Counted from the stretch's first letter, positions 1-7,607 are shown. The stretch is 27,469 bases of DNA from Desulfobulbaceae bacterium (GCA_003517965.1 DOZO01000075.1:1-27469), one strand, 5' to 3'. The notes: generated by a model not told the origin, from the sequence alone. Made by a program: numbers and translations.

Positions 1-62
1 CTTAAACTAGCGCCATTCGGGTCAGACCACGTTTCTCGCACTTTGTCCCCCTCAACAACCAT
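1..62 (-). CDS. possible 5' end of a gene running off the left edge
   Basis: An ATG at 62-60 on the minus strand opens a frame that stays open to the window edge (about 20 codons, beginning MVVEGDKVRETW). An AGGGG stretch lies six bases upstream and could serve as a ribosome binding site. I do not recognise the protein, and the visible part is too short to assign. It is listed because it has the same orientation as every other gene in the left 2.8 kb and may be another member of that toxin-antitoxin cluster. It could equally be chance. Confidence 0.25.
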   Translation of the reverse strand, partial: MVVEGDKVRETWSDPNGASL

Positions 63-127
63 GCTTAGCCCCTAAAGATTATTTTTTCTTGCCGCCTCAG
101 ATCAATGATTCCAACCCGTTACGCTCA

Positions 128-250
128 AGCGTCGCAGGGGACGCTGGTTCTAAAACAACTTGTGGTGGAAAACTGGTAGCTTTGTACACTCGAGTAGGGG
201 GGCGGACCAAGCTATCTCATTATGAGCTGTCCGCCACCTGGAGGCTCCAG
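128..250. repeat. cluster of three short inverted repeats
   Basis: Three potential hairpins lie close together between the left-edge ORF and the first clear gene. The first is AGCGTC (128-133) with GACGCT (140-145). The second is GGCGGAC (201-207) with GTCCGCC (229-235), whose arms are extended inward by AGCT/AGCT after a two-base bulge. The third is CTGGAG (238-243) with CTCCAG (245-250). None is followed by a T-run, so they do not look like terminators. They could be the end of a decayed mobile element or a recombination site. No gene is supported in 63-364. Confidence 0.35.
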
Positions 251-364
251 TTTTCTCTACTTATTCATTCAAACATCATATCAAACTACCGTCAGTTTTT
301 AGCTGGTGAGTATGTTTATTGGGCAGATAAACATCCCCGGGGACAATCTCACCTGTTGAGTAAA

Positions 365-559
365 TCAGTGGTGGATCTCACTTGATAGAGCCAAGCCCAT
401 ATCAGCCTCATTCGCCGGTTTCATTTGCTGACGTAAAGAAGCGCTTCCATTGCGCCAGTATTCAAGCTGCTGTTCAATCGAGAGAGTAGCTACCTTCTGG
501 TAGACTGCTTCCGCACCTTTACGCTTCATTTCAACACAATCAAACGGTTTATTCTTCAT
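365..559 (-). CDS. small antitoxin-like protein of a PIN toxin pair
   Basis: This 64-residue soluble protein begins MKNKPFDCVEMKRKGAE. That opening (FDCV, then a basic KMKR-like segment) is one I associate with small proteins encoded next to PIN-domain ribonucleases in toxin-antitoxin pairs, where they are thought to be the antitoxin. The start is well supported: GGAGGTGATC, a full-length complement of the 16S 3' end, lies at 564-573, four bases from the ATG. The frame directly upstream on the same strand encodes a PIN-domain C-terminus that overlaps this start by 11 bases, which is the usual coupled arrangement. Since that toxin is broken, this looks like an orphan antitoxin. The family assignment comes from memory of the pattern and from context. 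Confidence 0.6.
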   Translation of the reverse strand: MKNKPFDCVEMKRKGAEAVYQKVATLSIEQQLEYWRNGSASLRQQMKPANEADMGLALSSEIHH

Positions 560-722
560 AGTTGATCACCTCCAGTGGCGAGTGTATGGCTATTTGGCGA
601 TACCCCTTCAGCACGTTGACTGCATTGAAGAGCGGAATCTTTCTGAAATTGACGATGTGCTTGAAATTCCAGCTCACAATGACGTTGCATTCGGGAGCAA
701 AGCTGGGGCCAGGTCTGGAAAA
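549..722 (-). pseudogene. C-terminal remnant of a PIN-domain toxin
   Basis: On the minus strand the frame ending at the TAA at 551-549 reads ECNVIVSWNFKHIVNFRK, then a segment ending in EVINYEE. The VSWNFKHIVN block is the characteristic C-terminal signature of a VapC-like PIN ribonuclease family. The frame is closed by a TGA at 725-723, and upstream there is none of the acidic catalytic core that should fill the first 90 or so residues. Only about 45 recognisable residues remain, so the toxin must be inactive. The stop overlaps the start of the downstream antitoxin-like gene by 11 bases. Nothing recognisable fills 723-979 on either strand. Confidence 0.65.
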
Positions 723-979
723 TCAGCTTTTTCTGCTGTCATGATCTGCCCCCACACTATCAAGAGCACGACTATCAAATGAAGGATAAGCCTTCTCGAC
801 TGTTACCTGTCAACTGTGCTGACACTTATTTTGTAGTGAAGACAGCCAGGGAGAGCAAGCAATAATCATAACCGGCGCTGACCGTTAACCTGTCAAACAG
901 AATCTGTAAAAATTAGTTTTTGTGGTCATCTCTCCACGATGTTCCTGACACTGCTGGACTGCCGGGTTAGGCTCCACGG

Positions 980-1195
980 TTACAGGACCGCGATGAATTC
1001 GTCCGTCGATACGTCCGCCTGGCGCAGGACACCAGCCAGAGTTCCGATTTTGACTTCGTTATGCATGGGGACGACACAACCTTTTGAACCACGGCGCATG
1101 ATGATGTGGCTTCCGGCTTGGCGGGTCTCCTCGAAACCAAGGCGCTCCAGCGCTCGCACCACGGCTGCGCCCGAAATGCGCGGCAGCTTAGGCAT
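980..1195 (-). CDS. hicA: HicA-type mRNA interferase toxin
   Basis: The 71-residue product is a complete HicA/YcfA toxin, a small double-stranded-RNA-binding-fold ribonuclease that cleaves mRNA until bound by HicB. The family pattern is clear: an N-terminal helix with VVRALERLGFEE, then the catalytic GSHIIMRR segment (the histidine is the family's active residue), then VVPMHNEVKIGTLAGVLRQA, matching the usual VPxHxxxxxGTLxxILRQ block. The length is typical. Its start overlaps the end of hicB by 8 bases, so the two are translationally coupled with the antitoxin first. No disruption is visible, and the pair is probably functional. Confidence 0.9.
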   Translation of the reverse strand: MPKLPRISGAAVVRALERLGFEETRQAGSHIIMRRGSKGCVVPMHNEVKIGTLAGVLRQADVSTDEFIAVL

Positions 1196-1394
1196 GCGCG
1201 GGAACGCTGAACGTTGTTACCAGCGGATGGGCAGGAGCAGAAATGGGAAATTCAGATAGATAGAGTGCCGTAGCCTCTTGCAGATTGGCGATAGCCTCTT
1301 CAACAGTTTCACCTTGCGTAGTGGTGCCTGTCTCTGGATTCAGGGCAACGTAGCCGCCTTCTTCTGCGCGAGTTAATACTGCGGTTAGTTCCAT
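1188..1394 (-). CDS. hicB: HicB-type antitoxin
   Basis: The 68-residue protein has the HicB partial RNase H-like fold pattern: a first strand MELTAVLTRAEEGGYVALNPETG, then TTTQGETVEEAIANLQEATALYLSE, the helix typical of the family. It has no C-terminal ribbon-helix-helix or HTH domain, so it is the short HicB form. Such proteins neutralise HicA but may need another factor for DNA binding. A GGAG seven bases before the ATG supports the start. It precedes hicA with an 8-base overlap. The segment after residue 50 (SAPAHPLVTTFSVPAHA) looks like a free tail. Confidence 0.85.
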   Translation of the reverse strand: MELTAVLTRAEEGGYVALNPETGTTTQGETVEEAIANLQEATALYLSEFPISAPAHPLVTTFSVPAHA

Positions 1395-1433
1395 GGATAG
1401 ACTCCGACGGGGAAAGTTTGATTTTTACTCATT

Positions 1434-1740
1434 TCAGGTAGTGGTCTCTAACATTAATATCGCACCCAAGGGTACAAGTTTCGAATTTGAGGGATATGAT
1501 TTCATGCGTTTCCCTCCAAAAAGGTGATCTTCATCTCGACCGGCAGCTTCCTTGCCACGCAGCACTGCCCGGCTTACTACGGATTGGGTCAAGCCGATCC
1601 TCCTGATCACCTCGCTGGCTGTCATGCCCAATCTCTTACCGTCCAGAAGCAAAGCAGACTGCGTCCATTCACCCGCGCTGGCTGTTTCTCTATCTGTAAC
1701 AAATCATCCGCTTCTTGCAAAAATTGCTGAGATTTTGCAA
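1434..1740 (-). pseudogene. frameshifted REP-associated (Y1-type) transposase remnant
   Basis: Two minus-strand frames together give the C-terminus of a REP-associated tyrosine transposase. The upstream frame reads EADDLLQIEK, QPARVNGRSLLCFWTVRDW and then stops. The continuation, RLGMTASEVIRRIGLTQSVVSRAVLRGK, lies one base out of phase (1652-1434). In intact members these parts form one block, SLLCFWAVRELGM followed by a helix-turn-helix that binds the REP hairpin, so a single-base indel near 1640 broke the gene. The N-terminal HUH nuclease with its catalytic tyrosine is missing, and sequence between LLQIEK and QPARV also looks deleted. The remnant cannot be active. Confidence 0.6.
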
Positions 1741-1746
1741 GAGGCC

Positions 1747-2104
1747 TCAATGAAACACCGTCTTCAGATCCTTGGCATCAAGTAGACGCTCGGCCCAGTC
1801 TCCCAAATTGCTCCGGGCTGGCGTTGGCAAGGTACTCCTCTGCCCATTGAGGCAGGTTGCCAAAACGGCGCAGCAATAAACCGCGAATCACTTTGGCTTC
1901 TCCTTTGTCCATAGCCATTTGTTCTACACTGGTTACGTAGCGCATTTTTTCTCCTCTTCAAGATTTGCCAGATTACAATGAAATCTTTCGCTCAGTTCCG
2001 GTGGTAGACGCATCATCCAGTCGATAACAGAAAAGAGATCGAGAATTCTTTGCCGCTCCCAGCCTCGCTGGTAAAGCAGCCGACAACTCTGTATGTTACT
2101 TGAT
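1747..2104 (-). pseudogene. DUF4351 / Rpn-family protein remnant with two frameshifts
   Basis: Three minus-strand frames follow one another as pieces of one protein. Piece 1 reads RLLYQRGWERQRILDLF up to LANLEEEKK (to about 1948). Piece 2 begins MRYVTSVEQMAMDKGEAK at 1945 and runs to NASPEQFG. Piece 3 reads DWAERLLDAKDLKTVFH and stops at 1747. This order matches the C-terminal half of Rpn/PD-(D/E)XK transposase-like proteins ending in DUF4351. The first frameshift lies in an A-run near 1946 and the second in a G-run near 1800, both slippage-prone. The N-terminal nuclease half is absent and its place is taken by the antitoxin gene at 2105. It is a dead fragment. Confidence 0.65.
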
Positions 2105-2383
2105 CTACACGACAGCCAGTTTACAGCCAAGGGATTTGACTATTTTACTGATAGTATCAAACCTCGGGTTGCCATCTTCAGAAAGAGACTTGTACAGGCT
2201 AGCGCGGGTGACCCCAGCGCTAATAGCCACCTCGCTCATCCCCTTGGCGCGGGCGGCTATGTTCAAGGCGTGAATAAAGTCGGTTTCATCGCCAGTTTCG
2301 GCGACTTCTTGCAGAAAGGCGCGGATGTTTTCTGTGGACTGTAGGTGTGCCGCAATATCGAAAGGTTGTGTTTTGATATGCAT
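2105..2383 (-). CDS. HigA-like antitoxin (addiction module antidote protein)
   Basis: This 92-residue protein fits the addiction-module antidote family related to HigA. It opens with MHIKTQPFDIAAHLQSTENIRAFLQEV and has a helix-turn-helix at about residues 45-90 (GMSEVAISAGVTRASLYKSL, then NPRFDTISKIVKSLG). In this family it binds the toxin and represses the shared promoter. It starts only three bases after the toxin stop codon, so the order is toxin first, as in higBA and unlike hicBA next door. Length and motif order are complete. The C-terminal LAVV end runs directly into the DUF4351 fragment, suggesting that the latter's N-terminus was lost at this junction. Confidence 0.85.
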   Translation of the reverse strand: MHIKTQPFDIAAHLQSTENIRAFLQEVAETGDETDFIHALNIAARAKGMSEVAISAGVTRASLYKSLSEDGNPRFDTISKIVKSLGCKLAVV

Positions 2384-2386
2384 GGT

Positions 2387-2686
2387 TCAATTCTCCAGTT
2401 CGTCCAGAATTTTTATTGCCTTCCCAATGTCACTGGCTTGGGTGGACTTGTTGCCTCCGGTCAAGAGCAGAACAACCTCTCCGGCGCGGATAGTGTAATA
2501 AATGCGCAGCCCGCCGCCGAAGAAGAAACGCAACTCGAACAGATTGTCGCCAAGCTGCTTGCAGTCGCCGAAATTGCCATTTTCGACACGGGCCAGCCGG
2601 GCTAAAATTTTAATTTTGACGCTATTGTCCTTCAATCCGGCAAACCACTTGCCGTAAGGTTGCGCAGTGCGAAGTGTGTATTGCAT
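2387..2686 (-). CDS. RelE/HigB-type toxin (phage Gp49-like killer protein)
   Basis: The 99-residue protein is a RelE-superfamily toxin of the Gp49-like type, predicted to cleave mRNA in the ribosome. The sequence runs from MQYTLRTAQPYGKWFAGLKD through KILARLARVENGNFGDCKQL to the FELRFFFGGGLRIYYT strand block and VVLLLTGGNK, the expected order. I place the start at 2686 rather than at an in-frame upstream ATG at 2797, because the extra 37 residues are not family-like and would run into the ABC transporter gene. A GGGG run about 12 bases upstream is a weak ribosome site. It is followed three bases later by its antitoxin. No damage is visible. Confidence 0.85.
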   Translation of the reverse strand: MQYTLRTAQPYGKWFAGLKDNSVKIKILARLARVENGNFGDCKQLGDNLFELRFFFGGGLRIYYTIRAGEVVLLLTGGNKSTQASDIGKAIKILDELEN

Positions 2687-2793
2687 AGCCTTAATGTATC
2701 CCCCAGAAAACACACTGTCAAGGTTACCGTTATAAAAAGGCTCGTCAGCAGAATTTTGGGGTTGATTTTGGTTCAGAGACAGCCATCCTGCCC

Positions 2794-4623
2794 TCACCCA
2801 CTGTTTGTCCCCCGGTTGCGCGCCATCTCACGAAAGGTCGGGCTGCACTCCAGTAGTTGCTCATAGGTCCCTTGGGCCACTACTTTGCCCTGGTCAAGTT
2901 CAACAATCAGATCACAGCGTTGTACCGTGGTAAGGCGATGGGCGATAATCAGAATAGTTAAATTCCGCCCCAATTTCTCAATGGCATCCATGACCGCTTG
3001 TTCAGTGGTGCTATCTAAGGCGCTGGTGGCCTCGTCAAAAACCATAATCTCCGCCTGATCATAAAGGGCTCGGGCGATGCCAATCCGTTGGCGTTGACCG
3101 CCGGATAATCGAATTCCCCGTTCGCCCACCAGGGCATGGTAACCTTGGGGGTTACTCTCGATGAACTCGGAGATATGTGCGTTGCCTGCCGCTTTTTTGA
3201 CCCGTTCCAGGTCAATATCCTTTAAGGGCACCCCAAAGGCGATGTTTTCTGCCAGGGTGGTGTCCGCCAGAAAAATACTTTGCGGCACATGAGCGATTAT
3301 CCGTTGCCAGGCGCGGATTTTTTCGCCGGTCAATGGCTGGCCGTCAATCAGAATCTGGCCGGAGGTCGGTTGTAGTAGCCCCATAAACAGGTCAATGGTG
3401 GTGCTTTTACCGCTGCCGGTGCTGCCGACAAAACCAACCTTGGTGCCGCGTGGAATGACAAGATCAAGGCCGGCAATAATTAGCGGACCATCGGGGTTGT
3501 ATTTAAAATGAACCGAGTTAAAACGGACCTCTTCCCGAAAAGCGAGGGGTGCCGGCGCCGTTAGCAGCATTGCTTGCGGTAGTGGCTGATCGAGAAGTGC
3601 TAATACATTTTTAAGAGAAGCCTCCCTGCCGGTTATTGTCGCCCAACCGGCATATATTTGCTGGAGGTTAGGTAACAGGCGTTGTGCTCCCATAGCCAGG
3701 GCGCCCAGTGTTGGCAACGCCGCAGCCATTTCACCGGCCTGACGCGCGAGGCCGAAGGAGAGGAAAGCGATAAGTGTCATCCCCAGCGCTTCTACGACAT
3801 AGCGGGGGCTAAAATCAATGGCGATATTGCTGCGCTCGGCTTTTCGCATCTCCCAATCTGCCCGCCGGTAAAGATTGCTGTATGCCCGCTGCTTGCCGCC
3901 GAGCAAGACATCGCGAATGCCGCCGAGCCCTTCTTGCAGGGCCTTGATGCGTTTGACTTGCGCTTCGGCAATTCGCTGACCGTTACGTAGTAAATGCTGG
4001 CGCGCCCACCAGGTTACCCCTCCATAAATGGCTCCAAATCCCAGAAAGGCGCTGGAGGCGGCAAACGGATTTATTGCGAACAGGGCCAGGGCCAGACACA
4101 AGACAATAAGGCTTGCCCCGCAGATCAAAAGTGTATTTGTTATCACTCCAATCGCGGTATTGACTTTATCCACACCGCTGATTACCTCACTACTGTTGCG
4201 AGTCAGGTGTGTCTGATAAGGTTGATAAAGAGTTCGGCGATATACCTCGACGCTTAAATCATGACCAATCGCATAGGCAAAGCGGGTGTTGGCCCAGACC
4301 TGCAGCAAACGGATAGCCCCGGAGGCCACGGCTGCCAGCACAAAGATTATGGTGAATGGTAGAAGTAACTGTTCGGCGCTGGTGATGCCTAACCTGGGCG
4401 CAAACTCCGCGACTATGGGATGCCGAAAAACCCGCTCCGGCGCGGCCAGTACTCCCAGAAAAGGCAGCACCGCTCCCAGGCTGATTACTTCAGCGACCGC
4501 ACTGATCAGCATCAAGATCAGCAGGAGACCGCACTGGTATTTGCGGTGCTTCTCCAGATGCCGCCATAGACGTTTTACGGAATTGATAACCGTTTGGTTT
4601 GTTTTCATTTTTATCCGAGGCAT
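2794..4623 (-). CDS. ABC exporter, lipid/oligosaccharide flippase-like, fused membrane and ATPase domains
   Basis: The 609-residue half-transporter has an N-terminal membrane domain (about residues 25-330, with hydrophobic segments such as QCGLLLILMLISAVAEVIS and NTLLICGASLIVLCLALAL) and a C-terminal ATPase. The ATPase shows Walker A GSTGSGKST near residue 405, signature LSGGQRQR, Walker B IMVFDEATSALD and the switch histidine in IIAHRL. It belongs to the MsbA/PglK group of homodimeric exporters that flip lipids or lipid-linked glycans across the inner membrane. Its place beside two nucleotide-sugar genes on the same strand suggests transport of a lipid-linked saccharide, but the substrate cannot be read from sequence. 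A multidrug exporter is the alternative. It begins 222 bases after ugd ends. Confidence 0.85.
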   Translation of the reverse strand: MPRIKMKTNQTVINSVKRLWRHLEKHRKYQCGLLLILMLISAVAEVISLGAVLPFLGVLAAPERVFRHPIVAEFAPRLGITSAEQLLLPFTIIFVLAAVASGAIRLLQVWANTRFAYAIGHDLSVEVYRRTLYQPYQTHLTRNSSEVISGVDKVNTAIGVITNTLLICGASLIVLCLALALFAINPFAASSAFLGFGAIYGGVTWWARQHLLRNGQRIAEAQVKRIKALQEGLGGIRDVLLGGKQRAYSNLYRRADWEMRKAERSNIAIDFSPRYVVEALGMTLIAFLSFGLARQAGEMAAALPTLGALAMGAQRLLPNLQQIYAGWATITGREASLKNVLALLDQPLPQAMLLTAPAPLAFREEVRFNSVHFKYNPDGPLIIAGLDLVIPRGTKVGFVGSTGSGKSTTIDLFMGLLQPTSGQILIDGQPLTGEKIRAWQRIIAHVPQSIFLADTTLAENIAFGVPLKDIDLERVKKAAGNAHISEFIESNPQGYHALVGERGIRLSGGQRQRIGIARALYDQAEIMVFDEATSALDSTTEQAVMDAIEKLGRNLTILIIAHRLTTVQRCDLIVELDQGKVVAQGTYEQLLECSPTFREMARNRGTNSG

Positions 4624-4820
4624 TGTGTGCCGGAAAGTTGTCGACTGTTACGCGGGCTACCGCCGTTCGGGTGTATGCTTAAAAGGTAACCTTTCAGCAT
4701 GCACCGCATCTACTTTATCTGTGATAACGAAAAAATAAAGGTCAAACGCGAGGGCGCCCTTGCGTTTGCAAGCTTTCTTCTGAGCAAATCGTGCACATTA
4801 TTTGTGGCCAACTCATGAGC

Positions 4821-4837
4821 CAGGCATAGCGTGCCTG
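4821..4837. terminator. small hairpin after ugd, weak terminator candidate
   Basis: CAGGCA and TGCCTG flank a five-base loop nine bases beyond the ugd stop codon. On the minus strand, where ugd is transcribed, no U-run follows, so this is at best a weak or Rho-assisted end. The rest of 4624-4820, upstream of the ABC gene, holds no convincing gene. Confidence 0.3.
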
Positions 4838-4845
4838 ACGGAGTT

Positions 4846-6213
4846 TTACATCGTGGCCCGTCCTACTGAGAGATACGCCCAACCTTCAGCATGAAGTTTG
4901 TGAGGCTGATACAGGTTGCGTCCATCTACAATAACTTTATTGGACATTCTGGTTTTCATTTCGGCAAAGTCGGGTGCGCGAAACTGTTGCCATTCGGTGC
5001 AGATGACCAGCGCGTCGGCATCCTTTAGCGCGGCGTATTTGTCAGGGTACAGAACCAGATTGGTATTTTGTCCATAAATGCGTTCCGCTTCCGGCATGGC
5101 TATCGGGTCAAAGGCCTGAACTTTGGCCCCGGCTTGCCACAGGGCTTCCATCAGGATGCGGCTGGGGGCGGCGCGCATGTCGTCGGTGTTGGGCTTGAAA
5201 GCCAGACCCCAGACGGCGATGGTTTTGCCTTTTAACGCTGCCGCACCGCCGAAGTGTTGGCTCAGTTTGGTAAACAAGGTGGTCTTTTGACGGTTGTTCA
5301 CTGCCTCTACGGCCTGCATCAGTTGCGCGTCGTAGCCAACTTGCTTGGCGGTATGTGTCAGGGCCTGTACATCTTTAGGGAAACAACTGCCGCCGTAGCC
5401 GCAGCCTGGATAGATGAAGTGGAAACCGATGCGCGGATCGGCGCCGATGCCCCGGCGTACTTGTTCAATATCAGCGTCCAGGTGCTCGGCCAGGTTGGCC
5501 ATCTCGTTCATGAAGCTGATTTTGGTGGCCAGCATGGCGTTGGCCGCATATTTGGTAAGCTCGGCGCTACGTGTATCCATGTAGATGGTGCGGTCGTGGT
5601 TGCGGTTGAAGGGTTCGTAAAGCTCACGCATGATGGCCTTGGCTTGTTCGCTGTCGGTGCCGATGATGATGCGGTCTGGCTTTAAGAAATCGTTTACGGC
5701 CGCGCCTTCTTTCAGAAATTCTGGGTTGGAAACTACGGCAAAGGGTGGGTCGAGGCTTGGGGATTGAGGATCAGGGCTGGAGAGAGAGCCGCGCTGGTTG
5801 AGTTCTTCCAGAATGACTTGTTTGACTTTGTCGGCTGTACCGACCGGGACGGTGGATTTGTCTACGATTACTTTATATTCGCTCATGTGGCGGGCGATGT
5901 TGCGGGCGGCGGCCAGTACGTATTGCAGGTCGGCCGAACCGTCTTCGTCTGGCGGGGTGCCCACGGCAATGAACTGCACTTGCGCATGTTGCACGGCCTG
6001 AGCGGCGTCGGTGGTGAAATGCAGGCGGCCTTCCTTGACGTTACGTTCTACCAGCGCTTCCAGGCCTGGCTCCCAGATGGGGAGGATGCCCGCCTTGAGC
6101 TTGTCTATCTTGATCGGATCAACGTCCATGCAGACAACATTGTGACCAACCTCGGCCAGACAGGCACCGCTGACCAAACCAACGTAACCGGTACCAAAGA
6201 TTGAGAGTTTCAT
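4846..6213 (-). CDS. ugd: UDP-glucose 6-dehydrogenase
   Basis: The 455-residue enzyme oxidises UDP-glucose to UDP-glucuronate with two NAD+. The N-terminal Rossmann domain opens [21 protein letters not shown]; substrate-binding [12 protein letters not shown] follows near residue 165; the catalytic cysteine sits near residue 276 in [12 protein letters not shown]; and the UDP-binding C-terminal domain carries [18 protein letters not shown]. All key residues are present. A proline/serine-rich stretch ([15 protein letters not shown]) just before FAVVSNPEF is about ten residues longer than usual and probably forms a surface loop. The gene lies downstream of the epimerase at 6425-7486, which would use its product. 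A 42-bp repeat lies 51 bases upstream of the start. Confidence 0.93.
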   Translation of the reverse strand: MKLSIFGTGYVGLVSGACLAEVGHNVVCMDVDPIKIDKLKAGILPIWEPGLEALVERNVKEGRLHFTTDAAQAVQHAQVQFIAVGTPPDEDGSADLQYVLAAARNIARHMSEYKVIVDKSTVPVGTADKVKQVILEELNQRGSLSSPDPQSPSLDPPFAVVSNPEFLKEGAAVNDFLKPDRIIIGTDSEQAKAIMRELYEPFNRNHDRTIYMDTRSAELTKYAANAMLATKISFMNEMANLAEHLDADIEQVRRGIGADPRIGFHFIYPGCGYGGSCFPKDVQALTHTAKQVGYDAQLMQAVEAVNNRQKTTLFTKLSQHFGGAAALKGKTIAVWGLAFKPNTDDMRAAPSRILMEALWQAGAKVQAFDPIAMPEAERIYGQNTNLVLYPDKYAALKDADALVICTEWQQFRAPDFAEMKTRMSNKVIVDGRNLYQPHKLHAEGWAYLSVGRATM

Positions 6214-6263
6214 GAATGCTTATCCTTCCTCATTGGTGGTGTTCAACTCATAGCAGGTTAAAC

Positions 6264-6305
6264 GTAACTGATCACAGGGTAGGCGACCAAGTTCAGCGCC
6301 GTATC
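6264..6305 (-). repeat. 42-bp dispersed repeat, copy 1 (5' of ugd)
   Basis: This 42-bp element begins GTAACTGATCACAGG on the plus strand and ends CCGTATC. A second copy at 21975-22016 matches at 39 of 42 positions by hand comparison. Both copies sit a short way 5' of a minus-strand gene in the same orientation: this one 51 bases before ugd, the other 26 bases before the cooC-like gene. It may be a REP-like element or a leader element in the transcripts. Its core resembles the arms of the adjacent palindrome at 6311-6423. Confidence 0.7.
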
Positions 6306-6310
6306 CCCAC

Positions 6311-6423
6311 TGTAAGCGATTACAGGGTACGGCAGATGCGCGACAGAGGCCTGAAAGCTATACACATATGGTATGCGTTCAGGCCGATAACAAAGCAGAT
6401 GTCGTGCCCTGTGATCGCTTACG
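6311..6423. repeat. long imperfect palindrome (REP/MITE-like) between epimerase gene and ugd
   Basis: The outer arms are TGTAAGCGATTACAGGGTAC (from 6311) and its near-inverse GTGCCCTGTGATCGCTTACG (from 6404), about 25 positions with roughly five mismatches. Inside is a perfect 8-bp pair, GGCCTGAA (6348-6355) and TTCAGGCC (6378-6385), with further partial pairing toward the centre. The whole can fold as one long hairpin. It abuts the epimerase stop codon at 6425 and could end or attenuate transcription into ugd. The arm core (GATCACAGGG) is shared with the 42-bp repeats, suggesting one repeat family. Confidence 0.7.
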
Positions 6424-6424
6424 G

Positions 6425-7486
6425 TCAAACCTTGTAATAGCTGCGGTACCAGTCCATAAATCTGGCCACGCCTTGTGCCATGTCCGTGTCTGGCTTAAAG
6501 CCTACCCAGTTGTTCAGCTCGTCGGTGTTCGCCGAGGTGGCGGGCACGTCACCAGCCTGCATGGGCAGATAGTTTTTTCTGGCGGTGATGCCCAGGGCGT
6601 TTTCCAGCGCCTTGATGTAGTCCATCAGCGGGGTGGGCAGGCTGTTGCCGATGTTGAACACCCGGTAGGGCACGTTGCTGGTCGCGGGATCTGGATTGGC
6701 GGGGTCAAAGGCGGGGTTGGCCGTGGCGGGTTTGTCGGCCACACGAAGTACGCCTTCTACGATATCGTCTATAAAGGTGAAGTCGCGCACCATGTTGCCG
6801 TGATTGAAGATGTCAATTGGCTGGTTGGCCAGGATGGCTTTGGTGAACAGGAACAGTGCCATATCTGGCCTGCCCCAAGGCCCATACACGGTAAAAAATC
6901 TTAGCCCGGTGGTGGGCAGGCCAAACAAGTGGCTGTAAGTGTGGGCCATTAGCTCATTGGCTTTTTTCGTAGCGGCATAAAGGCTGACCGGGTGGTCGAT
7001 GTTGTGATGTTCGCTGAAGGGGAGCGCGGTGTTGCCGCCATATACGCTGGAACTGCTGGCATATACCAGATGTTGCACGGCGTTGTGGCGGCAACCTTCC
7101 AGGATGTTGGCAAAGCCCTGCACGTTGGAGTCGATATAGGAGAGCGGGTTGGTCAATGAATAACGTACGCCAGCTTGCGCGGCCAGGTGGATGACACGCT
7201 GCGGCTTTTCGGTGGCAAACAGCGCGGTCATGCCTTCGCGGTTGGCCACGTCCAGTTGCTGAAAGTTGAAGTTAGCATAGGGTTGCAGAAGTGCCAGTCG
7301 GGCCTGCTTTAAGGTAACATCGTAGTAGTCGTTAAGATTGTCCAGCCCGATAACGTGATCACCGCGGGCCAGCAGGCGTAAGCTGATGTGCATACCGATG
7401 AAGCCAGCGGCACCGGTTACTAACCAGGTGGTGGGATTGACTGGCAGTTTTTCTGAGGAAGGTGGCATTTCTCTGTCTACTCCCAT
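6425..7486 (-). CDS. NAD-dependent sugar epimerase, UDP-glucuronate 4-epimerase-like
   Basis: The 353-residue protein is an extended short-chain dehydrogenase. The NAD-binding motif is TGAAGFIGMHIS (residues 24-35), followed by GLDNLNDYYDVTLK, a pattern typical of UDP-glucuronate epimerases. The catalytic serines lie in YASSSSVYG and the Tyr-Lys pair in YAATKK. RFFTVYGPWGRPDMALFLF is the substrate-binding block of that subfamily. It probably interconverts UDP-glucuronate and UDP-galacturonate, fitting with ugd just downstream. The first ATG (7486) lacks a clear ribosome site; the ATG six codons later follows GGGAG and AGAG runs and is an alternative. A UDP-glucose 4-epimerase role is less likely given the motifs. 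Confidence 0.85.
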   Translation of the reverse strand: MGVDREMPPSSEKLPVNPTTWLVTGAAGFIGMHISLRLLARGDHVIGLDNLNDYYDVTLKQARLALLQPYANFNFQQLDVANREGMTALFATEKPQRVIHLAAQAGVRYSLTNPLSYIDSNVQGFANILEGCRHNAVQHLVYASSSSVYGGNTALPFSEHHNIDHPVSLYAATKKANELMAHTYSHLFGLPTTGLRFFTVYGPWGRPDMALFLFTKAILANQPIDIFNHGNMVRDFTFIDDIVEGVLRVADKPATANPAFDPANPDPATSNVPYRVFNIGNSLPTPLMDYIKALENALGITARKNYLPMQAGDVPATSANTDELNNWVGFKPDTDMAQGVARFMDWYRSYYKV

Positions 7487-7607
7487 TGTAAGTCCATTTT
7501 TTGAGTGGTTAATCTACCGCGAATGGTCCGAAAAAGCAGCAAACAATCTAAAAACATACCAGGATTAAAACTGATAATAACGTGATATGTCGCATAATTA
7601 CAACCTG

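Noticed and set aside
100..160. Possible integron attC site
   Set aside because: The GTTACGC and hairpin looked suggestive, but no GTTRRRY/RYYYAAC core pair in the right arrangement could be found.
89..385. 98-residue plus-strand frame in the left accessory region
   Set aside because: It overlaps the antitoxin-like gene on the other strand and several hairpins, its composition is not protein-like, and no ribosome site was seen.
939..1259. 106-residue plus-strand frame
   Set aside because: It is antisense to the clear hicBA pair.
2687..2797. Upstream in-frame start of the RelE-type toxin
   Set aside because: The added 37 residues are not family-like and would overlap the ABC transporter stop; the ATG at 2686 fits the family length.
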